From: Streptomyces sp. NBC_01775
GTDB lineage: Bacteria; Actinomycetota; Actinomycetes; Streptomycetales; Streptomycetaceae
DNA: 64,000 nucleotides
Direction of reading: 5' to 3'
Assembly: GCF_035917675.1 (NCBI RefSeq)
Contig: NZ_CP109104.1
Location: 8,556,001 to 8,620,000 of the forward strand
The notes under the pieces were generated by a model. It made no database searches. It was not told where the DNA came from and saw only the letters and a list, made by a program, of their open reading frames with translations. The translations under genes were made by a program, and so were the position numbers. Positions 35,466-43,884 of this stretch are shown piece after piece (positions within the stretch are counted from its first letter, which is position 1; each line of letters opens with the position of its first letter).

Positions 35466-37532
35466 GTGGCGCAGAGCGCGGGCCGCCCGGCCACGGGGAG
35501 CCGGGTGCTGCTGGAGCGGGAGGCCGAACTCGCCGCCGCCGCACGGAGTGTGGACCTGCTGTGCGGCCCTCGCGCCGGGCGGTTCGCGCGGGGTTCGAGC
35601 GGGTATGGAGCACGCCTCGAAGCGGGAGCGGGCGCGCATCCGGGGGCCGGAAGCGTCCTCGCCTTCACCGGCCCGTCCGGAGCGGGCAAGACGGCCCTGC
35701 TCCGGGAGACGGCACGGCGCGCGGCGGACGGCGGCTGCACCGTACTGACCGCCCAAGGACACGAGCAGGAGTTTGCCTTCCACCTCGTCAGGAGCCTCCT
35801 GCGGACCCTCTGCCAGGGCGCCCGGACGGCGGGGCCGGGCGAGCGCGGCCCCTGCTGCGATCTCCGCACGGCCCTGGGGCGTTGGTACGACATCGTCGCC
35901 CCGGCGCTCGGCACGGGGGAGGCCCACGGCGGCGCTGTCACCGGCTCCGCCCAGGCCCGTCCCGGCCCTGGCCCCGACCCCCAGGGCGTACGCGACGGAC
36001 TCGACCGCCTCCTCGCGTACCTCGCCGCCCGGCATGCCCCGCTGGCCGTACTCGTCGACGACGCCCACTGGGCGGACCCCGCCTCCCTGGCCTGGCTCAA
36101 CTCGGTGACGGCATCCGCCGCTCGGCTGCCCGTGCTGTTCGCACTCGCCTACGACCCGGACGAACTTCCGCCGTACGCCGACGGGTTGCGCGTGGTGACC
36201 GGGGCCCATGCCGCGCCGTACACGCTCGCACCCCTGAGCGAGGCCGCCGTGGGAGCCCTGACGGCCCGCACCCTGGGCGCCGCGCCCGACACCCCCTTCC
36301 GCGAGGAGTGCTGGTTCCTCACCGGCGGCAACCCCTTCGCCGTCACCGAACTACTGGCCCGCGCGCACGAGGACGAGCTCGGCCCGCACCAGAACTCCGT
36401 CCCCCGACTGCGCCGGCTCGCAGCCCCCGCCGACGGCGAGGACTTCCTCGACCGCCTGGAGAGCCTGGGCACCGCCTGCGTACGCCTCGCCTGGTCCACC
36501 GCCGTCCTGGCAGGCGAAGCCACCCTGCCCCTCGCCGCACGCGTCGCCGCGCTGGACGGCCGAGCCGCCCAGGAGGCCGCCGCGAAGCTGCGCGCCGCGC
36601 ACGTGCTGCGGCCCGGCCGTCCGCTCCCCGGGCCCCGGGGAGCGGACGCGGGGGCCCGCAGCGAGCTGATCGCCGTCCCCGAGGCGGGACCCGGGGAGGC
36701 GGAAGTGCTGGAATTTGAGCGCCCTTCGCTCGGGCGTGCCGTCTACCGGGCCATTCCGGACAGTCTGCGCACCGCTCTGCACGGGCAGGCAGCCGCGGCC
36801 GTTGCCGGCGCCGGGCTGGGGCCCGCGGCAGCCGCTCGCCATCTGCTGGAGATTCACCCGGACGACGATCCGGCCGTCGTCGAACAGCTGCGGCGCGCCG
36901 CGCGGATCCACCTGCGGACGGGCGCGCCCGAGGCCGCGTACCGCTGTCTGGGCCGCGCGCTGCGCGAGCCTCCACCGCTGCGGGACCGTCCCGCTGTGCT
37001 GTTCGAACTGGGCTGCGCGGCGCTCCCCGTGACTCCCGCCGCCACCGTCAACCACCTGCGTGCCGCACTGGAGGAGCCGTACCTCGCCCCGGAGCTGCGC
37101 CTGCGTACCGTATGCCGGCTGGCCCAGGCGCTCGGGCGCACGGGGAGGGCGGATGAGGCGGTACGCACGCTGGAGGCCGAGGCCGAGGCCCTGGCCGAGA
37201 CCCCAGGGCCTGGGCCAGGGCTGCGACTGGCGTTACACGCCGAGCTGTTCATGTGGCACGCCCTGAGTGCCGCCGAGGAGGGGGGCGCGGACGAGGAGCC
37301 CGGTGCGGCACGGGACCGGTCCCGCGCCCTGGCCCGGCTCGCCGAAAACCTGACACCGGAGGCCCGGCACGGCATGCCCGAGCGGCATCTTCGTGGCCTG
37401 CGGGCCTGGGACGCCCTCGTACGGGGCCGGCCGGCTGCCACGGTGCTGCACCACGCCGAGCGGGCGCGCGGCGACGGATTCTCCTGGACGGACGAGACGG
37501 GATCAGGCAGCCGCGCGCCCATGTGGAGGTGA
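35466..37532 (+). CDS. LAL-type AAA ATPase regulator lacking its LuxR DNA-binding domain
   Basis: A 688-residue protein whose N-terminal two thirds match LAL (large ATP-binding LuxR) regulators: Walker A GPSGAGKT at 69-76, Walker B LAVLVDDAHWADP near 200, a sensor-type LTGGNPFAVTELL and TPR-like helices afterwards. The family normally runs to 900-1,000 residues and ends in a LuxR helix-turn-helix. Here the frame stops shortly after FSWTDE, a motif usually in the middle of the TPR part, and no LuxR motif follows in any frame up to 37782. It is probably a 3'-truncated gene. GTG start with GGAGGAGTGAGG upstream. Confidence 0.75.
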   Translation: MAQSAGRPATGSRVLLEREAELAAAARSVDLLCGPRAGRFARGSSGYGARLEAGAGAHPGAGSVLAFTGPSGAGKTALLRETARRAADGGCTVLTAQGHEQEFAFHLVRSLLRTLCQGARTAGPGERGPCCDLRTALGRWYDIVAPALGTGEAHGGAVTGSAQARPGPGPDPQGVRDGLDRLLAYLAARHAPLAVLVDDAHWADPASLAWLNSVTASAARLPVLFALAYDPDELPPYADGLRVVTGAHAAPYTLAPLSEAAVGALTARTLGAAPDTPFREECWFLTGGNPFAVTELLARAHEDELGPHQNSVPRLRRLAAPADGEDFLDRLESLGTACVRLAWSTAVLAGEATLPLAARVAALDGRAAQEAAAKLRAAHVLRPGRPLPGPRGADAGARSELIAVPEAGPGEAEVLEFERPSLGRAVYRAIPDSLRTALHGQAAAAVAGAGLGPAAAARHLLEIHPDDDPAVVEQLRRAARIHLRTGAPEAAYRCLGRALREPPPLRDRPAVLFELGCAALPVTPAATVNHLRAALEEPYLAPELRLRTVCRLAQALGRTGRADEAVRTLEAEAEALAETPGPGPGLRLALHAELFMWHALSAAEEGGADEEPGAARDRSRALARLAENLTPEARHGMPERHLRGLRAWDALVRGRPAATVLHHAERARGDGFSWTDETGSGSRAPMWR

Positions 37533-37782
37533 CCGTCGAGAGGGCAGGCGGGCGCGCAGCGGGTCACGAGGGCCGAGATGATCGGCTCGGCCCGGGGCGA
37601 GGCGGGTTCGATGCCGGCCGCGCGCGCCCGTGCGCGGGAGCAACCCACGCTGAGGGGCACAGGTGTGCACTGTGTGCCGCCATGGGCCCGCCCCAGGGCC
37701 CGAGCGGCACGCCGGAGGCGGGGTCCTCCCCGTACGGGGACTCTGACGCGGGTGCGGTGCGGTGGCCACGTACTATTGCGGC

Positions 37783-38280
37783 ATGTCGTTCCTCCGCCGC
37801 CGCAGTGCTGCCGTGCCAGCGGGCCCGGACTTCGATGTCCTGGCCATGGACCCGTCCGACTGGCCCGGAAATCTGGGTGCCGGGCTGCTGCCGGCGCCCG
37901 ACGGCACCTGTCAGGGCGTCTTCCTGCGGTACGACCTGTTCGGCGGACGCGGCCCAGCGATGATCATCGGCAATCTGCCGGAGGGCTCGCCCGCGCGGGA
38001 GGTCGGGGACGACCAGGTGCCCTTCGAGGTCGCCCAGCTGCTCGCAGCGCTGGAGAACGAGGAGCCGATCGAGGTCACCGGCACCGAGGACGACCCGGTG
38101 ATGCACGAGGACAACCTCCTGATCGTGCGCCGTATCAAGCTGTCGGAAGACCGCATCTCCTGCGTGCAGTTCGACCGCAGCGACGGCGTCCTGGTCACCA
38201 TCGCCAGCTGGGACCGGCCGATCACCAACGACCTCTACGCGCTGCTCAAGCCGCTGCCCGCCGAGATGTTCCAGCAGTGA
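37783..38280 (+). CDS. Conserved Streptomyces protein, 165 residues
   Basis: A soluble acidic protein I recognise as widely conserved in Streptomyces but without known function. It has MSFLRRR at the N-terminus, DVLAMDPSDWPGNLGAGLL, GPAMIIGNLPEGS and WDRPITNDLYALLKPLP at the end, and a probable alpha/beta fold. The ATG at 37783 lacks a ribosome site. A TACTAT box ends seven bases before it, so leaderless transcription is possible. An in-frame ATG/GTG seven codons upstream is less likely. Confidence 0.75.
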   Translation: MSFLRRRSAAVPAGPDFDVLAMDPSDWPGNLGAGLLPAPDGTCQGVFLRYDLFGGRGPAMIIGNLPEGSPAREVGDDQVPFEVAQLLAALENEEPIEVTGTEDDPVMHEDNLLIVRRIKLSEDRISCVQFDRSDGVLVTIASWDRPITNDLYALLKPLPAEMFQQ

Positions 38281-38314
38281 CCTCCTGACCCCCCTGACCC
38301 TTAGCGCAAGTCCT

Positions 38315-38334
38315 CCGTCGGCCTTCGGCGACGG
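38315..38334 (+). terminator. Short GC hairpin after conserved gene
   Basis: CCGTCGGC and GGCGACGG pair (one mismatch) around a CTTC tetraloop, 35 bases after the preceding stop codon. Confidence 0.5.
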
Positions 38335-38428
38335 TGTCACCGCTGCCGTACGCCACGAGGGCGGCGGCACTTCCGTGCTCACCGCCCTCGCCGGACGCAC
38401 TCGCCTCCTCACCGCCGAGCGGTGACCA

Positions 38429-38464
38429 GTGCCGTGACCGGGCAAAGCTCGCCGGGAGGGGCAC
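38429..38464. repeat. Dispersed hairpin repeat, copy 2
   Basis: A 36-base element differing at two positions from the copy at 6779-6814. It lies between two convergent genes, 13 bases from the amidase stop, and may assist termination. Confidence 0.8.
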
Positions 38465-38477
38465 CAGCGCGTGGTGA

Positions 38478-40499
38478 CTAGCGGGAGCTGATCACCCGCA
38501 CATCCTCGGCCCGTACGAACGCCACGCGGTGCCCGAGCTGGATCTGGTAGTACGTCTGCTTGCCGCGGACCACCTGGAAGTTGCGGGCATCCGGGTCGAA
38601 GTCCACGGCGTACAGATACTCGCCCTTGGTCCTCAGCCCGGCCACATACCGCTGGCCCGCCAGAACCTTGTAGGGCAGCGGCGACAGCGCCTGGACGGGG
38701 ACGTTCGCGGGGTAGGCCGCCTTCTCCGGGTAGGCGCGGCCGTAGACGGGGATCTCAGCATGGCCGGCTTTGGGGGTGATCGTGACGCCCTTGGCGGGTA
38801 CGGCGGCCGGCTGCGAGGACGGGTTGTGGAACCACGCCTTCTGCCCCAGATACCAGATGGCCGTCCACTCGCCCTCGCGACCGGCCACCGCGTACTGCTG
38901 ACCGGTGGTGGCGCGCGCTCCGGTGTCGTTCACGCCCGTGGTCGACGGCCCGGCGTCGGGCCGCAGCCCCACGTCCTTGACCAGCGGCGATGAAGCATCC
39001 GGTGCGGTGTGCAGCCGCACCGCCGCCGAGCCGTGCGCCGGGCACGGCTTGCCCGCGCTCTCGCACCCGGTGAACACCGGCTTGTTCTTCTCGTATCCGG
39101 GCCGGATGGTCACCACCCCGGAACCCTTACCGGCCCCCGGGGTGAAGGGCTTGCCCAGCAGCTTGAAATAGCGCTGCCAGTCCCAGTACGGGCCCGGATC
39201 CGTGTGCATGCCGGCAACCGTCGAGGCCGTCGTGCCCGGAACGTTGTCGTGCCCCAGGACGTGCTGGCGGTCCAGCGGAATGCCGTAGCGGTCGGACAGA
39301 TACCTCACCAGCCGCGCCGAGCTGCGGTACATCGCCTCCGTGTACCACGCGTCCGGATCGGTGAGGAAGCCTTCGTGCTCCAAGCCGATCGACTTGGAGT
39401 TGACGTACCAGTTGCCCGCGTGCCAGGCCGCGTCCTTGTTCCGCACGTGCTGCGCCACATGCCCGTCCGAGGAGCGCAGCGTGTAGTTCCACGACACGTA
39501 GTCCGGGTCCTTGATCAGCTTCAGCGTCGTCTCGTACGAGCCCTCGGTGTCGTGCACCACGATGTAGTCGATCTTCTGCGAGGCGGGCCGCCGCGTCCTG
39601 TCGTGGTTGCCGTAGTCGAGCTGGCCCTGGTCGTTGGTGAACTGCTCGTAGGGCGCCGGGTACCACTCGCAGTCCACCGTGCGCGGACACTCGGCCCCGC
39701 CGTCGGCCTCCGGCGCCCGGGTGGCGGGCCGCTCGGCGCGCAGCTTCGGGCTCGACTTGAGCGTGACGGCCTCACCCGTGTCGGTGACGCGGCGCTCGCC
39801 CTTGCGCAGCACGTCGTAGACCTCGTCGGCGAACCCGGTGGCCGTCGGCCGTCCCTGGCCGCCGCCGGGGAACGCGGCGACCGCCTCGTACCAGTCGGCC
39901 GGATCGGCGCTCAGCGGGTGGCCGAGCCGCTTCTGGGCCGCGGCCAGCAGCGCGGCGCCGCCCGCTACGTTCGCGCCGACGGAGGAGCGCAGCTCGGCAC
40001 GGGGCCTGCCGGTCAGCTCGGCGGCCCGCTCCAGCGTCCGCAGCCGGGCCGGCGGACTCTTCTCCTGGAGGGCTTCGAGGGCCTTGGCCGCCTTGGACGG
40101 GGCGGCCGTGCGCGCGGCACGCCGGGTGTCGCCCCGCGCGTCCTCCGTGTCCTCGTGCCCCGCGGAGCCGGAGTGGGCCAGCGCGGTGCGCGCGTCGGTG
40201 AGGTGCATCGGGCCGTAGCCGCCGGAGACACTGGGCGCCCCCTGGTGCGCATCCCAGCGCGACTGGAGGTACGAGACCCCCAGCAGCACGCTCTCCGGCA
40301 CCCGATAGCGCTCGGCGGCGTCGGCGAACCGGCCCTGGAGCGAGGTCTCACCCGGCTGGTCGGCCGCCGCGTGGGTGCCCGCCGAGAGCAGCGGGACCAT
40401 CAGCGCGGCCGTCGCCACACCGACAGCCGCCGAGCGTGCCGTGCGCCGGGCGGTGCGTCTGGCCGTGCGTCTGTTGGGGTCACGGAAGGATCCTGGCAA
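38478..40499 (-). CDS. Secreted N-acetylmuramoyl-L-alanine amidase (Amidase_2)
   Basis: A 673-residue exported peptidoglycan hydrolase. The N-terminus is very Arg-rich (repeated RRTA) followed by a hydrophobic stretch (~24-40) ending AGTHAAA, so a Sec or Tat signal peptide is likely. Residues ~50-240 are helical and Ala-rich. The amidase domain (~300-445) shows VVHDTEGS (His316), GLEHEGF (Glu374), GHDNVPG (His417) and MHTDPGPYWDW (His432), the zinc and catalytic positions. The C-terminal ~230 residues contain SH3-like beta repeats that may bind the wall. The TTG start at 40497-40499 has GAGGAGG upstream. Confidence 0.92.
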   Translation of the reverse strand: MPGSFRDPNRRTARRTARRTARSAAVGVATAALMVPLLSAGTHAAADQPGETSLQGRFADAAERYRVPESVLLGVSYLQSRWDAHQGAPSVSGGYGPMHLTDARTALAHSGSAGHEDTEDARGDTRRAARTAAPSKAAKALEALQEKSPPARLRTLERAAELTGRPRAELRSSVGANVAGGAALLAAAQKRLGHPLSADPADWYEAVAAFPGGGQGRPTATGFADEVYDVLRKGERRVTDTGEAVTLKSSPKLRAERPATRAPEADGGAECPRTVDCEWYPAPYEQFTNDQGQLDYGNHDRTRRPASQKIDYIVVHDTEGSYETTLKLIKDPDYVSWNYTLRSSDGHVAQHVRNKDAAWHAGNWYVNSKSIGLEHEGFLTDPDAWYTEAMYRSSARLVRYLSDRYGIPLDRQHVLGHDNVPGTTASTVAGMHTDPGPYWDWQRYFKLLGKPFTPGAGKGSGVVTIRPGYEKNKPVFTGCESAGKPCPAHGSAAVRLHTAPDASSPLVKDVGLRPDAGPSTTGVNDTGARATTGQQYAVAGREGEWTAIWYLGQKAWFHNPSSQPAAVPAKGVTITPKAGHAEIPVYGRAYPEKAAYPANVPVQALSPLPYKVLAGQRYVAGLRTKGEYLYAVDFDPDARNFQVVRGKQTYYQIQLGHRVAFVRAEDVRVISSR

Positions 40500-40728
40500 A
40501 GCCGCCTCCTCGGACTGTGCGCCGTGGGATCACGGGCGCGGGCAGTCCACAGACGTATCGGCTGGCCGACGATCCGTCAATCATCTCTGAGGCAGGGCAA
40601 GCCACACCTCTGAGGCGGAGGAAGCCGAATCTCCGGGGAAAGGGATGCCGCACGTCAGCACGGGAAGTCGCAGGTCGCACGGGCAGTCACACGTCGCACG
40701 TCGACGTCACACGTCGGTCCGCACTGCC

Positions 40729-40765
40729 CCGCCCCCGCCGAGCCCTCAGCCCTCGGCGGGGGCGG
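40729..40765 (-). terminator. Hairpin terminator of APH-like gene
   Basis: Perfect 14-base arms (CCGCCCCCGCCGAG and its complement) around a 9-base loop, 33 bases beyond the stop of the minus-strand kinase gene. Between it and the amidase start, the sequence contains repeated CACGTC/CGTCACACGTC units but no gene. Confidence 0.8.
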
Positions 40766-40797
40766 AATGTCACCGGCCCCGACCGGCGACGCCGGCC

Positions 40798-41979
40798 TCA
40801 GCGCGTACCGACCGCCGCCCGCACCGCACGGCGCGCCATCCCGCAGTCGTCGTGCAGCCGCCGCAGCAGGAGCCGCTGCTCCTCGCCCGTCGGTATCCCG
40901 CCGGCCTTGACCGCGGCGGCGGACTGCGCCGCGGTCTGCGGCGAGGCGTCCCGCATGGTGCGCTGCACCGCCGTCTCGTACGTCTTGATCTCCCGGGTGA
41001 GGACGAGCATCAGATTCACCAGAAAGGCGTCCCGGGCCGCGGGACCGGCCGCTTGGGCGAGCTGGCTGATCTGCCGCCGCGCCATCGGCGCGTCCCCCAG
41101 AACGGACCACAGCGTCGCCAGGTCGTACCCGGGCAAATACCAGCCCGCGTGCTCCCAGTCGACCAGCGAGGGGCCGGTGGGGCCCAGCATCACATTGGTC
41201 AGCAGCGCGTCTCCGTGACAGAACTGCCAGGACACGCTGCGCCTGCCGCCGGGGCCCGAGGGTTGTGCCAGGCCGTGGAGAAGCTTCTGAAGGTCGCCCA
41301 GATCCCGGTCGGTCAGCAGCCCCTGTTCGTGGAAGCGGGTGATGCGCGCCGGATAGTCGACCGGACGCTGGAAGAGCGACACCGGAGGCAACCACGAATT
41401 GATCCGCGTGAACGAGTCGATCACCGCCCGCAGATCGGCCCGCGGCGGTGCCTCGAACGGGTGACGCTGGGCGGCGGCCACCCGGCCCGGCACCCGCTCG
41501 ATCACCAGCGTGCAGGCATCGGGGTCGGCCGCGATCAGGCGCGGCACCCGAACAGGGGGCCGGTGCCTGACGAAGGCACGGTAGGCGGCTATTTCGTGCC
41601 GGAAGCGCTCCGCCCACGCGGGGGAGTGGTCCAGCAGACACTTGGCGATGACGGTGTTACGGCCGGCCGTGCCCGCCAGCAGTACGGAGCGTCCCCGCCT
41701 GCGCAGCATCTGCGCGGGCGCGAAGTCCGGACAGATCCGGTGGATGGAGGCAATGGCGGTACGGAGCTGCACACCCTGAGGGCCGGACAAGTCCAGTCTC
41801 CCGCTGAGGGTTTGGGACACGGTGCCGTGCGCGCGCCGGGGCTGTCCGGTACCGGTGAGCGGACCGGCCGTACGGGACGGTCCGGGCGGCAGGACGGCGG
41901 GCCCCACGGTGTAGGGCTGCGCCGGGGGCGCCGCTCGGGGCCGGGGCTGCACGGACACGGGGGACGTTGCTGGATACAT
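40798..41979 (-). CDS. Aminoglycoside phosphotransferase (APH)-family kinase
   Basis: A 393-residue small-molecule kinase-fold protein. A Pro-rich N-terminus (~1-50) precedes the kinase fold, which has [16 protein letters not shown] (ATP Lys), [13 protein letters not shown] (Brenner motif, Asp257/Asn262) and [11 protein letters not shown] (metal Asp274). It may phosphorylate a sugar, choline-like compound or antibiotic; this cannot be decided. The ATG at 41977-41979 is preferred over upstream in-frame codons that run into the divergent promoter of the Nsd-like gene. A strong terminator follows. Confidence 0.85.
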   Translation of the reverse strand: MYPATSPVSVQPRPRAAPPAQPYTVGPAVLPPGPSRTAGPLTGTGQPRRAHGTVSQTLSGRLDLSGPQGVQLRTAIASIHRICPDFAPAQMLRRRGRSVLLAGTAGRNTVIAKCLLDHSPAWAERFRHEIAAYRAFVRHRPPVRVPRLIAADPDACTLVIERVPGRVAAAQRHPFEAPPRADLRAVIDSFTRINSWLPPVSLFQRPVDYPARITRFHEQGLLTDRDLGDLQKLLHGLAQPSGPGGRRSVSWQFCHGDALLTNVMLGPTGPSLVDWEHAGWYLPGYDLATLWSVLGDAPMARRQISQLAQAAGPAARDAFLVNLMLVLTREIKTYETAVQRTMRDASPQTAAQSAAAVKAGGIPTGEEQRLLLRRLHDDCGMARRAVRAAVGTR

Positions 41980-42160
41980 GGGTGAGCAGGATCCCTTCGT
42001 GTGCCGACGGGTTGGCCGCGCCTCCCCGGCCTCGCCCCCGTCCGCTCGCACGGGACGGAAGAGCCCTCCGCCGACCTGTGCACCCTGGGGAATGCGGGTC
42101 GGACAGAATGACCGGGGTGGCGCGTTCCTACAGGACACCCGGCGGCGGGTGGCACACCAT

Positions 42161-42190
42161 CTGGCGAACCCTGGCGAACCCTGGCGAATG
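42161..42190. repeat. Three tandem 10-bp repeats upstream of Nsd-like gene
   Basis: CTGGCGAACC occurs at 42161-42170 and 42171-42180, and as CTGGCGAATG at 42181-42190. The 10-base spacing puts the copies on one face of the helix. They end 60 bases before the regulator start and could be an operator. Confidence 0.55.
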
Positions 42191-42249
42191 CTCGCCGGGC
42201 CGCTGCGCTGAAGTTACTGTCAACTCAGCCGAGAACCTGGGGGCTTGAC

Positions 42250-43794
42250 GTGACAAAGGGACCCAACGCGCGCCTCGCGGACCTCTTCGGCCTCGCCGGC
42301 TGGTCAAAGGGCGAACTCGCCCGGCTGGTCAACCGGCAGGCGGCAGCGATGGGGCATCCGCAATTGGCGACGGACACCTCGCGTGTGCGGCGTTGGATCG
42401 AGACGGGGGAGACCCCGCGAGATCCGGTGCCGAAGGTGTTGGCCGCCCTGTTCACCGAGCGACTCGGCCGTGTCGTGACCATCGAGGACCTCGGGTTCAG
42501 CAGGCCAGGGCAAGCGGGGAGAGGCGAGCCCGCCGAGGGGTTGCCACTGCCGCCCGGGCAGGTTGCCGCGGTCCTCACCGAATTCACGGGAATGGACCTC
42601 ATGCTCAACCGACGCGGCTTGGTGGGCGCGGGCGCCGCGCTCGCCGCAGGATCAGCACTCACCAGTGCAATGCACGACTGGCTCCAAACGGATCCGGCAC
42701 GACTCTCCGCCACCAACACCCCAGGCGCCCCCGGCGAGCTGTCCCACGCGGGCCAGGCGTCCTTCGACCGTTACGAAGCGGCCCCGGTGGGGGCCCAGGA
42801 GATCGCGGCGTTGGAGCGCTCCGTGGAGGTCTTCCGGGCCTGGGACGCCGCACGCGGCGGCGGCCTCCAGCGCAAGGCCGTCGTGGGCCAGCTCAACGAG
42901 GTGGGGGGCATGCTCGCCTACCACCACCCCGAGCCGCTCCAGAACAGACTGTGGGGGGTGGCCGCCAACCTCGCGGTGCTCGCCGGCTGGATGTCGCACG
43001 ACGTGGGCATGGAGCCCACGGCCCAGAAGTACTTCATCATCGCCGCCCACGCCGCCAGAGAGGGCGGTGACCGGCCGCGTGCGGGAGAGGCCCTCTCGCG
43101 TGCGGCGCGCCAGATGGTGCACCTGGGAAGGCCCGATGACGCACTCGATCTGGTGAAGCTCGCCCAGTCGGGCTCCGGAGACCGGGCGCTGCCCCGCACC
43201 CGCGCCATGCTCCACACCATCGAGGCCTGGGCACAGGCGTCTATGGGGCGCGGCCAGGCCATGCGGCGGACCCTCGGCAAGGCCGAAGAGCTGTTCGTCT
43301 CGGACAAGGGCGATGTGCCGCCGCCCAGTTGGATGCAGATGTTCGACGAGGCGGACCTGCACGGCATGCAAGCGCTCGCCTTCCGCACGCTCGCCGAGTA
43401 CGAGCCGGTGGCGGCCAAGACGGCGGAGCGGCACGCCCGGCGGGCTCTGGCGCTGCGCGAGGACGGCCGGGAGCGCTCGCAGATCTTCGACTACATCTCG
43501 CTGGCCTCGGCCTACTTCATCTCCGACGACCCCGAGCAGGCCGACCGCTACGCCCGGCTCGCCCTGCTGTCCATCAACGAGAACTCCTCCCACCGCACCT
43601 GGGACCGGCTGCGCGAGATGTACCGCCTCACCGGGCAGTACGCGGGCTACCCCAAGATCGAGGATCTTCGCGAGGAGATCCAGGACGCGCTGCCCCGTGC
43701 GCCCAAGCCGTCCAGAAGCGGCAAGGGCCTCAAAGACCCCGGTGACATCCGGCGCTCAAGGAGCGGGGGCGTCAGGGGAATCAGGTCCGTATGA
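42250..43794 (+). CDS. NsdA/NsdB-like regulator with HTH and TPR-like repeats
   Basis: A 514-residue regulator. The N-terminal ~75 residues form a divergent helix-turn-helix (GWSKGELARLVNRQAAAMG, DTSRVRRWIETGETPRDPVP). Residues ~190-480 are TPR-like helices (FIIAAHAAREGGDRPRAGEA, DYISLASAYFISDDPEQADRYA). This matches the Streptomyces NsdA/NsdB family, where NsdA negatively affects sporulation and antibiotic production; which paralogue this is cannot be said. The GTG at 42250 follows CTGGGGG. Three 10-bp repeats precede the gene. Confidence 0.82.
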   Translation: MTKGPNARLADLFGLAGWSKGELARLVNRQAAAMGHPQLATDTSRVRRWIETGETPRDPVPKVLAALFTERLGRVVTIEDLGFSRPGQAGRGEPAEGLPLPPGQVAAVLTEFTGMDLMLNRRGLVGAGAALAAGSALTSAMHDWLQTDPARLSATNTPGAPGELSHAGQASFDRYEAAPVGAQEIAALERSVEVFRAWDAARGGGLQRKAVVGQLNEVGGMLAYHHPEPLQNRLWGVAANLAVLAGWMSHDVGMEPTAQKYFIIAAHAAREGGDRPRAGEALSRAARQMVHLGRPDDALDLVKLAQSGSGDRALPRTRAMLHTIEAWAQASMGRGQAMRRTLGKAEELFVSDKGDVPPPSWMQMFDEADLHGMQALAFRTLAEYEPVAAKTAERHARRALALREDGRERSQIFDYISLASAYFISDDPEQADRYARLALLSINENSSHRTWDRLREMYRLTGQYAGYPKIEDLREEIQDALPRAPKPSRSGKGLKDPGDIRRSRSGGVRGIRSV

Positions 43795-43884
43795 ACCGAA
43801 GTCTCTGAAGGTCCACAGCCTCTGACGGTCCGCGGTCCCGGACGGTTCATGTGTTGTCCCGGGACGCCGGTGATGCCCGGCGGC

